Source: Streptomyces sp. ISL-10 (GTDB taxonomy: Bacteria > Actinomycetota > Actinomycetes > Streptomycetales > Streptomycetaceae). From it: DNA of 64,000 nt. The notes below the pieces were generated by a model. That model worked only from the letters and a program-made list of their open reading frames with translations. It had not been told where the DNA came from and did not search any database. Made by a program: the position numbers and the translations under genes. Positions 43,706 through 52,854 of this stretch are shown piece after piece (position 1 is the first letter of the stretch; each line of letters starts with the position of its first letter). The stretch spans positions 372,001 through 436,000 of the forward strand of contig NZ_JAGGOJ010000011.1 of NCBI RefSeq assembly GCF_018614575.1. The letters run 5' to 3'.

Positions 43706-45327
43706 GTACACAGACGGATACGCAGAAGAAGGCGCCCGCCGGCGAGCGGGTGGCCGACTGGGCGGACGGCCGGCTGGGGATCTACTCCCTGGCCAAGGCC
43801 AACATGCGGAAGATCTTCCCGGACCACTGGTCCTTCATGCTGGGTGAGATCGCCCTCTACAGCTTCATCATCATCATCCTCACGGGTGTGTACCTGACGC
43901 TGTTCTTCCACCCGAGCATGAACGAGATCGAGTACCACGGCTCGTACGTGCCGATGCAGGGCATCCGCATGACCGAGGCGTACGCCTCGACGCTGCACAT
44001 CAGCTTCGACGTCCGCGGTGGTCTGCTCATCCGGCAGATCCACCACTGGGCCGCGCTGATCTTCCTCGCCGCGATGTTCGTGCACATGATGCGCGTGTTC
44101 TTCACCGGCGCGTTCCGCAAGCCGCGTGAGATCAACTGGCTGTTCGGCTTCCTGCTGTTCGTCCTCGGCATGTTCACCGGCTTCACCGGTTACTCGCTGC
44201 CCGACGACCTGCTCTCCGGCACCGGTGTCCGCTTCACGCAGGGCGCGATCCTGTCCACGCCGATCGTCGGCACGTACATCTCGATGTTCCTGTTCGGCGG
44301 CGAGTTCCCCGGCCACGACATGGTGGCCCGGTTCTACTCGATCCACATCCTGCTGCTGCCGGGCATCATGCTCGGCCTCGTGGTGGCGCACCTGATCCTG
44401 GTCTTCTACCACAAGCACACGCAGTTCGCGGGCCCCGGCCGCACGAACAAGAACGTCGTCGGCATGCCGCTGCTGCCGGTGTACATGGCCAAGGCCGGAG
44501 GCTTCTTCTTCCTGGTCTTCGGTGTCATCGCGATCATCGCCGGCCTGTTCACGATCAACCCGGTGTGGGCGCTCGGCCCGTACCGTCCGGACCAGGTGTC
44601 CACCGGCGCCCAGCCCGACTGGTACATGGGCTTCGCCGAGGGTCTGATCCGTGTGATGCCGGGCTGGGAGATCAACCTGTGGGGTCACACGCTCGTCCTG
44701 GGCGTGTTCATCCCGCTGGTGCTCTTCGGTCTCGTCCTCGGTGCGATCGCCGTCTACCCGTTCATCGAGTCCTGGATCACCGGCGACAAGCGCGAGCACC
44801 ACATCCTGGACCGCCCGCGCAACGCGCCGACCCGTACCGCCCTGGGTGTCGCCTGGGTCACCGGCTACGTGATCATGCTGCTCGGTGGCGGAAACGACAT
44901 CTTCGCGACGCACTTCCACCTGTCGATCAACGCGATCACCTGGTTCGTCCGGATCACGTACTTCGTCGGACCGGTTCTCGCGTTCATCATCACCAAGCGG
45001 ATCTGCCTGGGTCTGCAGCGGCGCGACAAGGAGAAGGTGCTGCACGGGCGTGAGTCCGGCATCATCAAGCGTCTGCCGCACGGTGAGTTCGTCGAGATCC
45101 ACGAGCCGCTGTCGCAGGCCGACCGGTACAAGCTGACCGCGCACGAGCAGTACCAGCCCGCGGAGCTCGGCCCGAAGGTCGACGAGCACGGTGTGCGCCG
45201 CAAGATCGGCCGGATGGAGAAGCTGCGCGTCAGGCTCAGCAAGGGCTACTTCGGCGGCGACAACCAGGTCGCCAAGCCCACCGCCGACGAGTACAAGGAG
45301 ATCACCAGCGGCCACGGCCACCACTGA
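43702..45327 (+). CDS. qcrB: Cytochrome bc1 complex cytochrome b subunit
   Basis: A 541-residue cytochrome b. The four haem histidines lie in helices around [20 protein letters not shown] and [30 protein letters not shown] and the [10 protein letters not shown] motif (the PEWY equivalent) mark the quinol oxidation site. The soluble C-terminal tail of about 120 residues is longer than in mitochondrial proteins. It starts at the ATG overlapping the qcrA stop; in-frame sequence further upstream belongs to qcrA DNA. A terminator follows. Confidence 0.96.
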   Translation: MSTQTDTQKKAPAGERVADWADGRLGIYSLAKANMRKIFPDHWSFMLGEIALYSFIIIILTGVYLTLFFHPSMNEIEYHGSYVPMQGIRMTEAYASTLHISFDVRGGLLIRQIHHWAALIFLAAMFVHMMRVFFTGAFRKPREINWLFGFLLFVLGMFTGFTGYSLPDDLLSGTGVRFTQGAILSTPIVGTYISMFLFGGEFPGHDMVARFYSIHILLLPGIMLGLVVAHLILVFYHKHTQFAGPGRTNKNVVGMPLLPVYMAKAGGFFFLVFGVIAIIAGLFTINPVWALGPYRPDQVSTGAQPDWYMGFAEGLIRVMPGWEINLWGHTLVLGVFIPLVLFGLVLGAIAVYPFIESWITGDKREHHILDRPRNAPTRTALGVAWVTGYVIMLLGGGNDIFATHFHLSINAITWFVRITYFVGPVLAFIITKRICLGLQRRDKEKVLHGRESGIIKRLPHGEFVEIHEPLSQADRYKLTAHEQYQPAELGPKVDEHGVRRKIGRMEKLRVRLSKGYFGGDNQVAKPTADEYKEITSGHGHH

Positions 45328-45354
45328 TCTTCTGCCCGGTACGTCGCCACAGCG

Positions 45355-45388
45355 GGGCCCCGTCCACTCGATGGACGGGGCCCTTTGC
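45355..45388 (+). terminator. Terminator after qcrB
   Basis: GGGCCCCGTCCA and TGGACGGGGCCC form a perfect 12-bp stem with the loop CTCGA, followed by TTTGCT. Confidence 0.85.
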
Positions 45389-45451
45389 TGTGCCCTGGGG
45401 CTGGATAGGGTGGGACCCATCCCTAATCGGCTGTGGACCCAGGAGCGGACC

Positions 45452-46516
45452 ATGAACGTTGTGACCCCGGCAGGCGGCGACAGCGTGGCGGCCCTCTCCT
45501 GGCCGAGCGTGCTGAACGCCCTCCTGGAGAACCGGGACCAGAGCGCGGAGGCCACCGCGTGGGCGATGGACCGCATCCTCAGCGGCGAGGCGACCGACGC
45601 GCAGATCGCCGGCTTCGCGGTGGCCCTGCGCGCCAAGGGCGAGACGGTCGAGGAGATCTCCGGTCTTGTCCGGACGATGTACGAGCACGCCAACCTGATC
45701 GAGGTACCCGGCCCGAGCGTCGACATCGTCGGCACCGGCGGCGACGGTGCGAAGACGGTCAACATCTCCACCATGTCCGCGATCGTCGTCGCCGGCACGG
45801 GCGCGAAGGTGGTCAAGCACGGCAACCGGGCCGCGTCCTCGCAGAGCGGTGCCTCGGACGTCCTGGAGAAGCTCGGCGTCAACCTGGATCTGTCCCCGCA
45901 GCGGGTGGCCGAGGTCGCCGAGGAGGCGGGCATCACCTTCTGCTTCGCGGTGAAGTTCCATCCGGCGCTGCGGCACGTGGCCGCCGCGCGCAAGGAGCTG
46001 GGGATCCGGACGACGTTCAACTTCCTCGGCCCGCTGACCAACCCGGCGCGGGTCAGGGCGCAGGCCACGGGCGTCGCCGACGCCCGCATGGCGCCGATCC
46101 TCGCCGGTGTGCTGGCCGAACGCGGCTCGTCCGCGCTGGTCTTCCGCGGCGACGACGGCCTGGACGAGCTGACGACGACCGCGACGTCTCGCGTGTGGCT
46201 GGTGCGGGACGGCGAGGTGCGCGAGGAGGCGTTCGACCCGCGCGACGTCGGTATCGATCTGGTGCCCGTTGAGGCCCTGCGCGGCGCGGACGCCTCGTAC
46301 AACGCGGACGTGGCGCGCCGCCTGCTCGGCGGCGAGACCGGCCCGGTGCGGGACGCCGTCCTGCTCAACTCGGCGGCCGCGCTGGTCGCGTTGGAGCCGA
46401 CGGACGGCACGCTCAACGAGCAGCTGGCGGCCGGGATGGCGCGGGCGGCGCAGTCGATCGACTCCGGCGCGGCCCGGGCCGCGCTGGAGCGCTGGGTGAC
46501 GGCGAGCAATTCGTGA
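45452..46516 (+). CDS. trpD: Anthranilate phosphoribosyltransferase
   Basis: A 354-residue enzyme that transfers ribose phosphate from PRPP to anthranilate in tryptophan synthesis. It carries [20 protein letters not shown] (PRPP/glycine loop), [20 protein letters not shown] (anthranilate site) and [19 protein letters not shown] lies 6 nt before the ATG. It stands apart from other trp genes, directly after the respiratory block. No leader peptide or attenuator was seen before it. Confidence 0.95.
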   Translation: MNVVTPAGGDSVAALSWPSVLNALLENRDQSAEATAWAMDRILSGEATDAQIAGFAVALRAKGETVEEISGLVRTMYEHANLIEVPGPSVDIVGTGGDGAKTVNISTMSAIVVAGTGAKVVKHGNRAASSQSGASDVLEKLGVNLDLSPQRVAEVAEEAGITFCFAVKFHPALRHVAAARKELGIRTTFNFLGPLTNPARVRAQATGVADARMAPILAGVLAERGSSALVFRGDDGLDELTTTATSRVWLVRDGEVREEAFDPRDVGIDLVPVEALRGADASYNADVARRLLGGETGPVRDAVLLNSAAALVALEPTDGTLNEQLAAGMARAAQSIDSGAARAALERWVTASNS

Positions 46517-46589
46517 CGTTCGGCAAGCGGCGTGGTCCGGATGGTGGACCGCGCCCTTGCGCCATGCGAGACATATGGCAAGATGCTCT

Positions 46590-46706
46590 GCAAGGTCATG
46601 AGTGACAGCGATTACGGCCCCGGCCCGCTGTCCGGCAACCCTCCGTCCGTGGCGGGGTGCCCCGGGTGAAGACCAGGCCGCAGGCAGCGAGGTCTGTGGC
46701 AAGCGC
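46590..46706 (+). promoter_or_regulatory. SAM-IV riboswitch
   Basis: The sequence contains the actinobacterial SAM-IV signature in order: GGTCATGAGTGACAGCGATT, GGCCCCGGCCCGCTGTCCGG, CAACCCTCC, GGCGGGGTGCCCCGGGTGAA and GACCAGGCC. It lies 5' of the class V aminotransferase gene at 46912. SAM-IV aptamers bind S-adenosylmethionine and turn down sulfur and methionine genes. The exact 3' boundary is not certain; recognition is by memory of the consensus. Confidence 0.85.
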
Positions 46707-46731
46707 GGACCCCTTTGAAGCTCTGGGGTCC
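46707..46731 (+). promoter_or_regulatory. Hairpin in the SAM-IV expression platform
   Basis: GGACCCC and GGGGTCC pair perfectly around an 11-nt loop, immediately after the aptamer and before an AAGGAG box. It could be a terminator or a switch helix; there is no U-tract, so control at translation or by Rho is more likely. Confidence 0.5.
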
Positions 46732-46752
46732 TGGTCCTCAAGGAGCTGTCTC

Positions 46753-46773
46753 GTGAGCAAGCGAATGCGATAG
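46753..46773 (+). CDS. Candidate six-codon leader peptide after the SAM-IV riboswitch
   Basis: GTG AGC AAG CGA ATG CGA TAG reads VSKRMR (fMet-SKRMR). AAGGAG lies at 46740-46745, 7 nt before the GTG, a nearly ideal ribosome site and better than that of the main gene downstream. The peptide is basic and contains an internal methionine codon. Whether it is translated, or the AAGGAG is used for something else, is open. Confidence 0.4.
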   Translation: MSKRMR

Positions 46774-46911
46774 GGCGTTTCCGCCCCTTCTTCACCCTCC
46801 GCGCGGGGATGTCCGCGTGTCGAGGCCTTGCCCCGTGCGCCGTCGTACGCCGTCGTGCCGTCACGGGTTCCGTCGAAGCCAATTCGCCTTTTCCTGCCGG
46901 GAGATACCGCC

Positions 46912-48372
46912 ATGTCCGCACGCCCTGCCCCCGCCTCTGCCGCCCCCGCCTCCGCCGTCGTGCCCGTCTCCGACTCGGACTCCTGCTGTGGCGCGCCGCT
47001 GCCGGTCCTCGGCCGTGACGTCACCGTCCCGCTCGTGACCGGCGGCGAGGTCACGTACGCCGCCCTCGACTACGCGGCGAGCGCGCCCGCGCTGCAGCGC
47101 GTGTGGGACGACGTCGCCGCGTACGCGCCTTACTACGGCAGCGTGCACCGGGGCGCCGGGTACCTGTCCCAGCTGTCCACCGACCTGTTCGAGAACAGCC
47201 GGGCGACCGTGCACGAGTTCCTCGACTGCCGGGACGGCGACCAGGTCGTCTTCACCCGCTCCACGACGGACTCGCTGAACCTGCTGGCGGCTGCACTTCC
47301 CGCGGACTGTGAGGTGTTCGTCTTCGAGACCGAGCACCACGCCTCCCTACTGCCCTGGGGCGACGCCCGGGTGACCTATCTCAACGCGCCGCGCACACCG
47401 GGAGAGGCCGTACGGACGCTGGAGCAGGCGCTCGCCCACCGTGCCCCTTCCCCTGGCTCTTCGAGCTGGGGAGACCCCATCGGGCCGGCGCTGGTGTGCG
47501 TGACCGGTGCGTCCAATGTGACCGGTGAGCTGTGGCCCGTGCGCGAACTGGCGGCCGCGGCCCATGCGCACGGCGCCCGGATCGTGCTGGACGCGGCCCA
47601 GCTCGTCGCCCACCACCCCGTCTCCGTACGGGAGTTGGACGTCGACTGGGTCGCCTTCTCGGGGCACAAGCTGTACGCGCCCTTCGGTTCCGGCGTGCTC
47701 GCCGGCCGGGCGGACTGGCTGCAGGACGCGGAGCCGTACTTGGCGGGCGGCGGCGCGTCGCGCAAGGTGAGCCGGCGTACGGACGGGGGAGTGGACGTCG
47801 AGTGGCACACGACGGCCGCGCGCCACGAGGCCGGTTCGCCGAACGTGATCGGCGTCTACTCGATCGCCTCCGCCTGCAAGGCGCTCAGCGAGGCGGGGTT
47901 CGACGCGCTGGTCGCCCGTGAGCAGCACCTGATCGCGAAGGTGCGCGCAGGCCTGGCGGAGGTGCCGGAGGTCCGCGTGCTGTCGCTGTTCGGCGACGAT
48001 TCCCCCTCGCGTTCCGCTGGGGGGACCCCCACGCGCGTCGGCGTCATCTCGTTCGTCGTCGAGGGCTGGAACAGCTCGCACTTCGCCGCGGCGCTGTCGG
48101 CGGAGTACGGCATCGGCGTCCGGGACGGCCTGTTCTGCGCCCACCCGCTGGTGCGCACGCTGCTCGGCAGCGACCCGCAGGACGTCGGCGAGTGCGGTGC
48201 GCCGGAGGCGGAGCCGGGCGAGAAGTCGCTGAACGCGATCCGCGTCAGTTTCGGCGCGGGCACGCCGGACGAGCATGTGGAGCGTTTCGTGGCGGCGGTG
48301 CGGGAACTGGTGCGCGAAGGCGCGAAGTGGACGTACCACACGGAGGACGGCCGCTGCGTCCCGGCGGTCTGA
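46912..48372 (+). CDS. Class V aminotransferase / cysteine-desulfurase-like PLP enzyme, SAM-IV controlled
   Basis: A 486-residue fold-type I PLP enzyme. LYAPFGSGVL follows the PLP lysine in WVAFSGHK, and the dinucleotide-like TGASNVTGELWPV precedes it. SDSDSCCGAPLPVLG near the N-terminus adds a Cys-Cys pair. The class includes cysteine desulfurases and selenocysteine lyases; a SAM-IV riboswitch upstream argues for a sulfur-linked role. Two short stretches, SPGSSSWGDP and SPSRSAGGTP, are encoded by palindromic repeats inserted in frame. Ribosome site GGGAGA precedes the ATG at 46912; in-frame codons upstream to 46828 lack support. Confidence 0.85.
   Translation: MSARPAPASAAPASAVVPVSDSDSCCGAPLPVLGRDVTVPLVTGGEVTYAALDYAASAPALQRVWDDVAAYAPYYGSVHRGAGYLSQLSTDLFENSRATVHEFLDCRDGDQVVFTRSTTDSLNLLAAALPADCEVFVFETEHHASLLPWGDARVTYLNAPRTPGEAVRTLEQALAHRAPSPGSSSWGDPIGPALVCVTGASNVTGELWPVRELAAAAHAHGARIVLDAAQLVAHHPVSVRELDVDWVAFSGHKLYAPFGSGVLAGRADWLQDAEPYLAGGGASRKVSRRTDGGVDVEWHTTAARHEAGSPNVIGVYSIASACKALSEAGFDALVAREQHLIAKVRAGLAEVPEVRVLSLFGDDSPSRSAGGTPTRVGVISFVVEGWNSSHFAAALSAEYGIGVRDGLFCAHPLVRTLLGSDPQDVGECGAPEAEPGEKSLNAIRVSFGAGTPDEHVERFVAAVRELVREGAKWTYHTEDGRCVPAV
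47447..47477 (+). repeat. CTTCG-loop palindromic repeat inside the aminotransferase gene (copy 1)
   Basis: The unit CCTTCCCCTGGCTCTTCGAG plus CTGGGGAGACCCC matches the intergenic elements near 29334-29421. It is read in frame as PSPGSSSWGDP and lies in a surface-type loop before VCVTGASN. Confidence 0.65.
48001..48030 (+). repeat. CTTCG-loop type palindromic repeat inside the aminotransferase gene (copy 2)
   Basis: TCCCCCTCGCGTTCCGCTGG plus GGGGACCCCC is a second in-frame copy, read SPSRSAGGTP. It is in the same reading frame relative to the repeat as copy 1. Confidence 0.6.
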
Positions 48373-48409
48373 GAAGGGGCGCCGCCCCCTCGGCGTTGCC
48401 CGGGCCGGG

Positions 48410-48446
48410 GTCTGCGCTCGGCCGGGGTCTGCGCTCGGCCGGGGCG
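48410..48446. repeat. Two tandem copies of a 17-bp CCGGGGTCTGCGCTCGG unit
   Basis: The unit is exactly repeated, followed by a partial third copy, in the 99-bp gap between the aminotransferase gene and the convergent RAM-domain gene. Confidence 0.65.
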
Positions 48447-48471
48447 CCCCGTGGTCACGGAGCGGGGAGGG

Positions 48472-48753
48472 CTACGACTCCAGGCCGATCGCGAACGCCG
48501 CCTCCAGGTCGTGCTGCGAGTACGTACGGAACGCCACGTGCGTGTCCGTCGCCTCGACGCCCTGGATCTTGCTGATGCGCCCGGGGATCACATCCGCCAG
48601 ATCGTCGTGCCTGGCCACGCGCACCATGGCGATCAGGTCGTAGGTGCCGGTCACGGAGAAGACCTCGCTGACGCTGTCCAGCGCCGCGATCGACTCGGCG
48701 ATCTCGGGGATGCGGTCCACGCTGGTCTTGATGAGCACGATCGCGGTGATCAC
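48472..48753 (-). CDS. Stand-alone Lrp/AsnC ligand-binding (RAM) domain protein
   Basis: A 93-residue protein consisting only of the RAM domain: ITAIVLIKTSVDRIPEIAES, EVFSVTGTYDLIAMVRV, VEATDTHVAFRTYS. It has no DNA-binding domain. Such proteins bind amino acids and may modulate full-length Lrp regulators. The start is a GTG overlapping the rhomboid stop (GTGA), with GGGAGAAAG upstream. The convergent SAM-regulated PLP gene is 99 bp away. Confidence 0.85.
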   Translation of the reverse strand: MITAIVLIKTSVDRIPEIAESIAALDSVSEVFSVTGTYDLIAMVRVARHDDLADVIPGRISKIQGVEATDTHVAFRTYSQHDLEAAFAIGLES

Positions 48754-49484
48754 GGCTTGCTTTCTCCCTCGGTGGCCGCTGCAGATGCCTTCACTCTAGT
48801 CCCACGCCCGAACCGGGCCCACGCGTAGAGGAACCCGGCCGAGAACCCCGCCAGGTGCGCCAGGTACGCCACCCCCGGACCGCTGCCCGCGTTCCGGGCA
48901 GCCAGCCATTGCAGGACGAACCAGAAGATCAGCACCACCCACGCGGGGAACCGCAGCGGCAGGAAGAAGAGGAACGGGAACAGGCTCGTCACCCGCGCCC
49001 TCGGGAACAGGTACAGGAACGCGCCGAGCACCGCGGAGATCGCCCCCGAGGCGCCCACCAGCGTCTGCCGGGACTCCGGGTTGGCCAGCGTGTACGCCAG
49101 GAGTGCCACGTAGCCGGCGCCCAGGTAGAACAGGGCGAACTCCACCCGCCCCAGGCGCTCCTCGGCCATCGCGCCGAAGACGTAGAGGAACAGCATGTTT
49201 CCCAGCAGGTGCAGCCAACTGCCGTGGATGAACAGGGCGGTGAGAGGGGTCAGCAGCGCGCGGGGCGAGCCGGTCAGCAGCTGCGCCGGGATCACGCCCC
49301 AGCGTTCGAAGTAGTCGGACTGCGCCGCGAGGAGAGCGTCGCCGAGGCCGTGCGCCGGGTTGAGGCCCGAGACCGGGCTGATGACGAAAATCGCGAAGCA
49401 GAGTGCGATCAGCCCGTAGGTGACGGGCGGTCCCGCCGCCACCCCACGTACCGCGCCCCTCGCCGTGCTCCACCGACTGATCAT
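48750..49484 (-). CDS. Rhomboid family intramembrane serine protease
   Basis: A 244-residue six-helix protease. It keeps the L1 loop motif GSWLHLLGNMLFLYVFG, the catalytic serine in LVGASGAISAVLGAF and the catalytic histidine in YLAHLAGFSAGF. It cleaves transmembrane helices of membrane proteins. The ATG at 49484 (MISRWSTARGAVRG) is chosen; the frame is open upstream without similarity. It is translationally coupled to the RAM-domain gene. Confidence 0.92.
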   Translation of the reverse strand: MISRWSTARGAVRGVAAGPPVTYGLIALCFAIFVISPVSGLNPAHGLGDALLAAQSDYFERWGVIPAQLLTGSPRALLTPLTALFIHGSWLHLLGNMLFLYVFGAMAEERLGRVEFALFYLGAGYVALLAYTLANPESRQTLVGASGAISAVLGAFLYLFPRARVTSLFPFLFFLPLRFPAWVVLIFWFVLQWLAARNAGSGPGVAYLAHLAGFSAGFLYAWARFGRGTRVKASAAATEGESKP

Positions 49485-49633
49485 GGACAGAGCATGGCGT
49501 AGCGGGATCGAAGGGTACAGAGTGCCTCGCCGTGACCGCGGGTACCTGCGAGGCCGTAGGGTTGCAGGCAGTACATCCGCAGTTCGACGGCGCACCGCGG
49601 CACAGGACCCGCACGACGGAAGAGGACGGCACG

Positions 49634-49876
49634 ATGACGACGGTTCCCTGGCCTACCGCCGAGACCAGGTGGCGCTGCACTCTCTGCGGCAACCTCACCC
49701 GCTTCGACGTCACCCGCTCGTCCAAGGTCGTCGAGTACGTCCATTTGGACCTCGCCGGGGAGCCGACGGTCGAGGAGCGCGAGGTGGTCAGTGAGACCAT
49801 CGAATCGGTCCGCTGCCGTTGGTGCAACGCGGTGGACCAGATCGAGCTGGTGGACAGGCCGGGCGCCGCTTCCTGA
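49634..49876 (+). CDS. Zinc-ribbon-like small protein, 80 residues
   Basis: An 80-residue protein with two knuckles, CTLCGN near residue 15 and CRWCNA near residue 60, spaced to hold one zinc. The middle carries an acidic stretch (VEEREVVSETIES). GAGGA lies about 10 nt before the ATG. It is divergent from the rhomboid gene and 34 bp upstream of the NYN-domain gene, so it is probably co-transcribed with it. Function unknown. Confidence 0.75.
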   Translation: MTTVPWPTAETRWRCTLCGNLTRFDVTRSSKVVEYVHLDLAGEPTVEEREVVSETIESVRCRWCNAVDQIELVDRPGAAS

Positions 49877-49910
49877 GGGAGAGCGGCCCGCAAGGTAGGG
49901 GTGACGGATC

Positions 49911-51275
49911 GTGGAGCAGCCCGCGAGTGGCGGGGAGCCGGCCGGTGCGGCCGGTGACGCCGCCGAGGCGCTCGATCGCCCGCTGCCCGAAGGCGTACGG
50001 CGCCGGGTCGTCGCGCTGGTCTCGGACGCCTTCGGCGGCCTGACCGTCGCCGAACTGCCGCCCCAGCTACGGCAGTACGCCCGTTTCACCCCCACTCGGC
50101 GGGCCAAATTCGCCGGCAACGCGATGGCCGCCGCACTGGAGAGCGACACTCTCTTCCGCCAGCGCATCGGGGAGCGGGTGGGCAAGGCGCAGCCCGAGCT
50201 CGCCAAGGCCCTGGCGGCGGGCGCACCGCCCGCCGCCGCCGATCCGGTCGACGTGGCGGCCGCCGCGTATGTGCTGCGCCCCGCCGGATGGGTGAAACTC
50301 GTCGGCGCCGCGGGTGAGGAGGTCCAGCGCGCGGACGCCGAGCGTGCCGACGAGGCCGGCCGGCGCGAGCTGGAGCGGCTGCGCGATGAGCTGGCCGAGG
50401 CGCGCGGCCAGATCAGGACCGAGACCGAGCGGCTGCGCGCCGAGCTGGACGGCGCCCGCAAGGAGAGCGAGTCCCTGGGGCGCAAGCTGCGCAGCGCGCA
50501 GGCCGATGTGAAGCGCGGGGAGGCCGCCCTGCGCCGGACGGCCGCCGAGATCGACTCCATCAAGGCGCAGGCCGCCGCCCAGGTGTCGGCGGCGGAGAGC
50601 GAGAGCCGCCGGCTCAAGGCCCGGCTGGCCGAGGCCGAGGCGGCGGTTGAGGCCGGGCGGCGGGCCGCCCGCGAGGGGCGTTCGATCGAGGACATGCGGC
50701 TGCGGCTGCTGCTGGACACCGTGCTGGACGCGGCCCAGGGGCTGCGTCGCGAGCTGGCGCTGCCGCCCGCCGGGATCCATCCCGCAGACACGGTCGACGC
50801 CGTGGAGCCGGGTCGGATGTCGCCCAAGGACATCGCGGCGCGCGCCCTTTCGGAGACGGACCCCGCGCTGCTGGACCAGCTGCTCGCGCTGCCCCAGGCA
50901 CATGTCGTCGTGGACGGCTACAACGTCACCAAGACCGGCTATCCGACGATGCCGCTGGAGAAGCAGAGGTTGCGGCTGCTCGGCGGGCTCTCGGTGCTCG
51001 CCGCGCAGACCGGCGCCGAGGTCACCTGCGTCTTCGACGGCGCCGAACTGGCCGCCCCGGTGCTGCTGGCGCCGCCGCGCGGGGTGCGGGTGCTGTTCTC
51101 CAAGCCGGGGGTCACCGCGGACGAGCTGATCCGCCAGCTGGTGCGCGCCGAGCCACCGGGCCGGCCGGTGGTGGTCGTGTCGACCGACCGCGAGGTGGCT
51201 GACGGGGTCGCGAAGGCGGGCGCCCGCCCGGTCACGTCCGCTTTGTTGCTGAAGCGGCTTTCGCGGCTGTCGTAA
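49911..51275 (+). CDS. NYN (YacP/Rae1-type) RNase domain protein with coiled-coil middle
   Basis: A 454-residue protein. Residues about 25-110 are a helical domain (LPPQLRQYARFTPTRRAKFA). Residues about 140-260 form a long coiled coil of Glu/Arg/Ala heptads. Residues about 300-454 form a NYN/YacP nuclease domain with the acids seen in HVVVDGYNVTKTGYP, VTCVFDGAEL and VVVSTDREVADGV. Its relative Rae1 in Bacillus cleaves mRNA in ribosomes. It starts at a GTG. Confidence 0.85.
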   Translation: MEQPASGGEPAGAAGDAAEALDRPLPEGVRRRVVALVSDAFGGLTVAELPPQLRQYARFTPTRRAKFAGNAMAAALESDTLFRQRIGERVGKAQPELAKALAAGAPPAAADPVDVAAAAYVLRPAGWVKLVGAAGEEVQRADAERADEAGRRELERLRDELAEARGQIRTETERLRAELDGARKESESLGRKLRSAQADVKRGEAALRRTAAEIDSIKAQAAAQVSAAESESRRLKARLAEAEAAVEAGRRAAREGRSIEDMRLRLLLDTVLDAAQGLRRELALPPAGIHPADTVDAVEPGRMSPKDIAARALSETDPALLDQLLALPQAHVVVDGYNVTKTGYPTMPLEKQRLRLLGGLSVLAAQTGAEVTCVFDGAELAAPVLLAPPRGVRVLFSKPGVTADELIRQLVRAEPPGRPVVVVSTDREVADGVAKAGARPVTSALLLKRLSRLS

Positions 51276-51379
51276 CTCCCGCGGCGAATGCCCGGATTCG
51301 CGTGACCGCGGCTGGGACGGTGCGTCAAGTAACCACTACTACGCGTGTGATGTGGGTAAAGAATGCGCGCGGCGACTCA

Positions 51380-51575
51380 GATTTTTCCTATGAGGATTTG
51401 AACTGATCACAAGAAGGTCACTAGGGTCGGGCCTCGAACCTTCGCGCGGTTGATCGTCCATCCGGGACGACAGCGAAGGAACCGCCGAGTTCGTACAGTT
51501 CGCCCCTTTTCCCCAGGGTTCCGACGTACGGACGCCGGGGATTAAACCCCCCACAGCCCGGTAGGCGGCTGAGGA
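51380..51575 (+). promoter_or_regulatory. Structured leader upstream of NlpC/P60, possible c-di-AMP (ydaO/yuaA) riboswitch
   Basis: The 317-bp gap before the first NlpC/P60 gene contains several complementary pairs: CCTTCGC with GCGAAGG, TCGTCC with GGACGA, GCGAA with TTCGC, then CCCGGTAGGCGGCTGAGGAA just before AAGGAG. In Streptomyces, cell-wall hydrolase genes are often preceded by ydaO riboswitches, and the last block resembles the 3' end of that class. I could not confirm the whole consensus by eye. Confidence 0.45.
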
Positions 51576-51592
51576 AGAAGGAGCTCGCCTTC

Positions 51593-52618
51593 GTGGCGTC
51601 CCACCGTCGTCCCAAGCAGCCGAGCCGCACCCGTGTGACCGTGCTCACCGCGACCGCCGCAGCCGCTGTCGCTCTGACCGCCCAGACCGCGCAGGCCGAT
51701 CCGAAGCCGAGCAAGAGCGAGGTCAAGGAGAAGGTCGACAAGCTGTACGAGGAGGCGGAGCACGCCACCGAGAAGTACAACGGGGCCAAGGAGAAGCAGG
51801 AGAAGCTCGACGAGCAGATCGACGCGCTGCAGGACAAGGTGGCGCGCGGTCAGGAAGAGCTCAACACCCTGCGGGACAGCATCGGTTCGGTCGCGAGCGC
51901 CCAGTACCGCTCCGGCGGCATCGACCCTTCGGTCCAGCTCTTCCTCTCCGGCGACCCGGACACCTACCTGGAGAAGGCGTCCGCGCTGGACCAGCTCGGC
52001 GCCAAGCAGACCGACGCGATCCGGGACATCCAGGCCAAGCAGCGCACGCTCGCGCAGCAGCGCCAGGAGGCCCAGGGCAAGCTGAAGGACCTGGCCGAGA
52101 CCCGCGAGGAGCTCGGCAAGAAGAAGAAGGAAGTCCAGGGCAAGCTCGCCGCCGCGCAGAAGCTGCTCAACACCCTCACCGCGGCCGAGCGCGCCGAGCT
52201 CGCCGCCGACGAGTCCCGCGCCAACCGCGCCAGCTCGCGCGCCGACCTGGGCAATGCCGTCCCCGCATCGCAGCGTGCCGCCGCCGCGTTCTCGGCCGCC
52301 CAGTCCAAGATCGGCTCGCCGTACGTCTACGGCGCCTCCGGCCCGAGCTCCTTCGACTGCTCCGGCCTCACCTCCTGGGCGTACGCGCAGGCCGGTGTCT
52401 CCATACCGCGCACCTCCCAGGCCCAGGCCAGCGCCGGTACGCGCATCTCCTCCCAGAGCCAGCTCCAGCAGGGCGACCTGGTCTTCTTCTACGGCGACCT
52501 GCACCACGTCGGCTTCTACGCCGGCAACGGCCAGGTGCTGCACGCGCCCAAGCCGGGTGCCAGCGTGCGTTACGAGTCGATCAACAACATGCCGTACATG
52601 TTCGGTGTGCGCGTCTGA
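51593..52618 (+). CDS. Secreted NlpC/P60 peptidoglycan endopeptidase (1)
   Basis: A 341-residue exported hydrolase. The signal peptide is TRVTVLTATAAAAVALTAQ with cleavage near AQA-D. Residues about 40-220 form a Lys/Glu-rich coiled coil (EVKEKVDKLYEEAEHATEKY). The C-terminal NlpC/P60 domain has the catalytic cysteine in SSFDCSGLTSW, histidine in DLHHVGFY and the third polar residue in LHAPKPG. It cleaves peptide stems between D-Glu and the diamino acid. AAGGAG lies 10 nt before the GTG. It is a tandem paralogue of the next gene. Confidence 0.92.
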   Translation: MASHRRPKQPSRTRVTVLTATAAAAVALTAQTAQADPKPSKSEVKEKVDKLYEEAEHATEKYNGAKEKQEKLDEQIDALQDKVARGQEELNTLRDSIGSVASAQYRSGGIDPSVQLFLSGDPDTYLEKASALDQLGAKQTDAIRDIQAKQRTLAQQRQEAQGKLKDLAETREELGKKKKEVQGKLAAAQKLLNTLTAAERAELAADESRANRASSRADLGNAVPASQRAAAAFSAAQSKIGSPYVYGASGPSSFDCSGLTSWAYAQAGVSIPRTSQAQASAGTRISSQSQLQQGDLVFFYGDLHHVGFYAGNGQVLHAPKPGASVRYESINNMPYMFGVRV

Positions 52619-52696
52619 CCCCGGCCTGCGACCCTGATGGATCGTTCGGCGGGCTCTCGCATCCGCCCGAATGGGGGAATTCCATCACAACTCGCT

Positions 52697-52740
52697 GACG
52701 CCGCGCCCCGCCGGTGACCTGTGGTCTCCGGTGGGGCGTC
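52697..52740 (+). terminator. Hairpin between the two NlpC/P60 genes
   Basis: CGCCCCGCCGG and CCGGTGGGGCG pair over 11 bp (one G-U pair) around 13 nt, about 80 bp after the stop of the first hydrolase. The second gene therefore probably has its own promoter. Confidence 0.6.
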
Positions 52741-52854
52741 ACTGTGTGTGCCCCCAGCGGTCGTTGGCCGCCCGGTGCTCACACGGATACTGTCTGCCGC
52801 GCAAGATCCCCAGTTCCTCCAGTTCTGCGAAGTGTGCGGAAGGGAGCGCGGCAC

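Noticed and set aside
43600..46599. A 3-kb open frame on the minus strand across qcrB and trpD
   Set aside because: It is antisense to two certain genes, has low-complexity Arg/Ser/Val-rich translation and mirrors their codon positions; typical of high-GC DNA.
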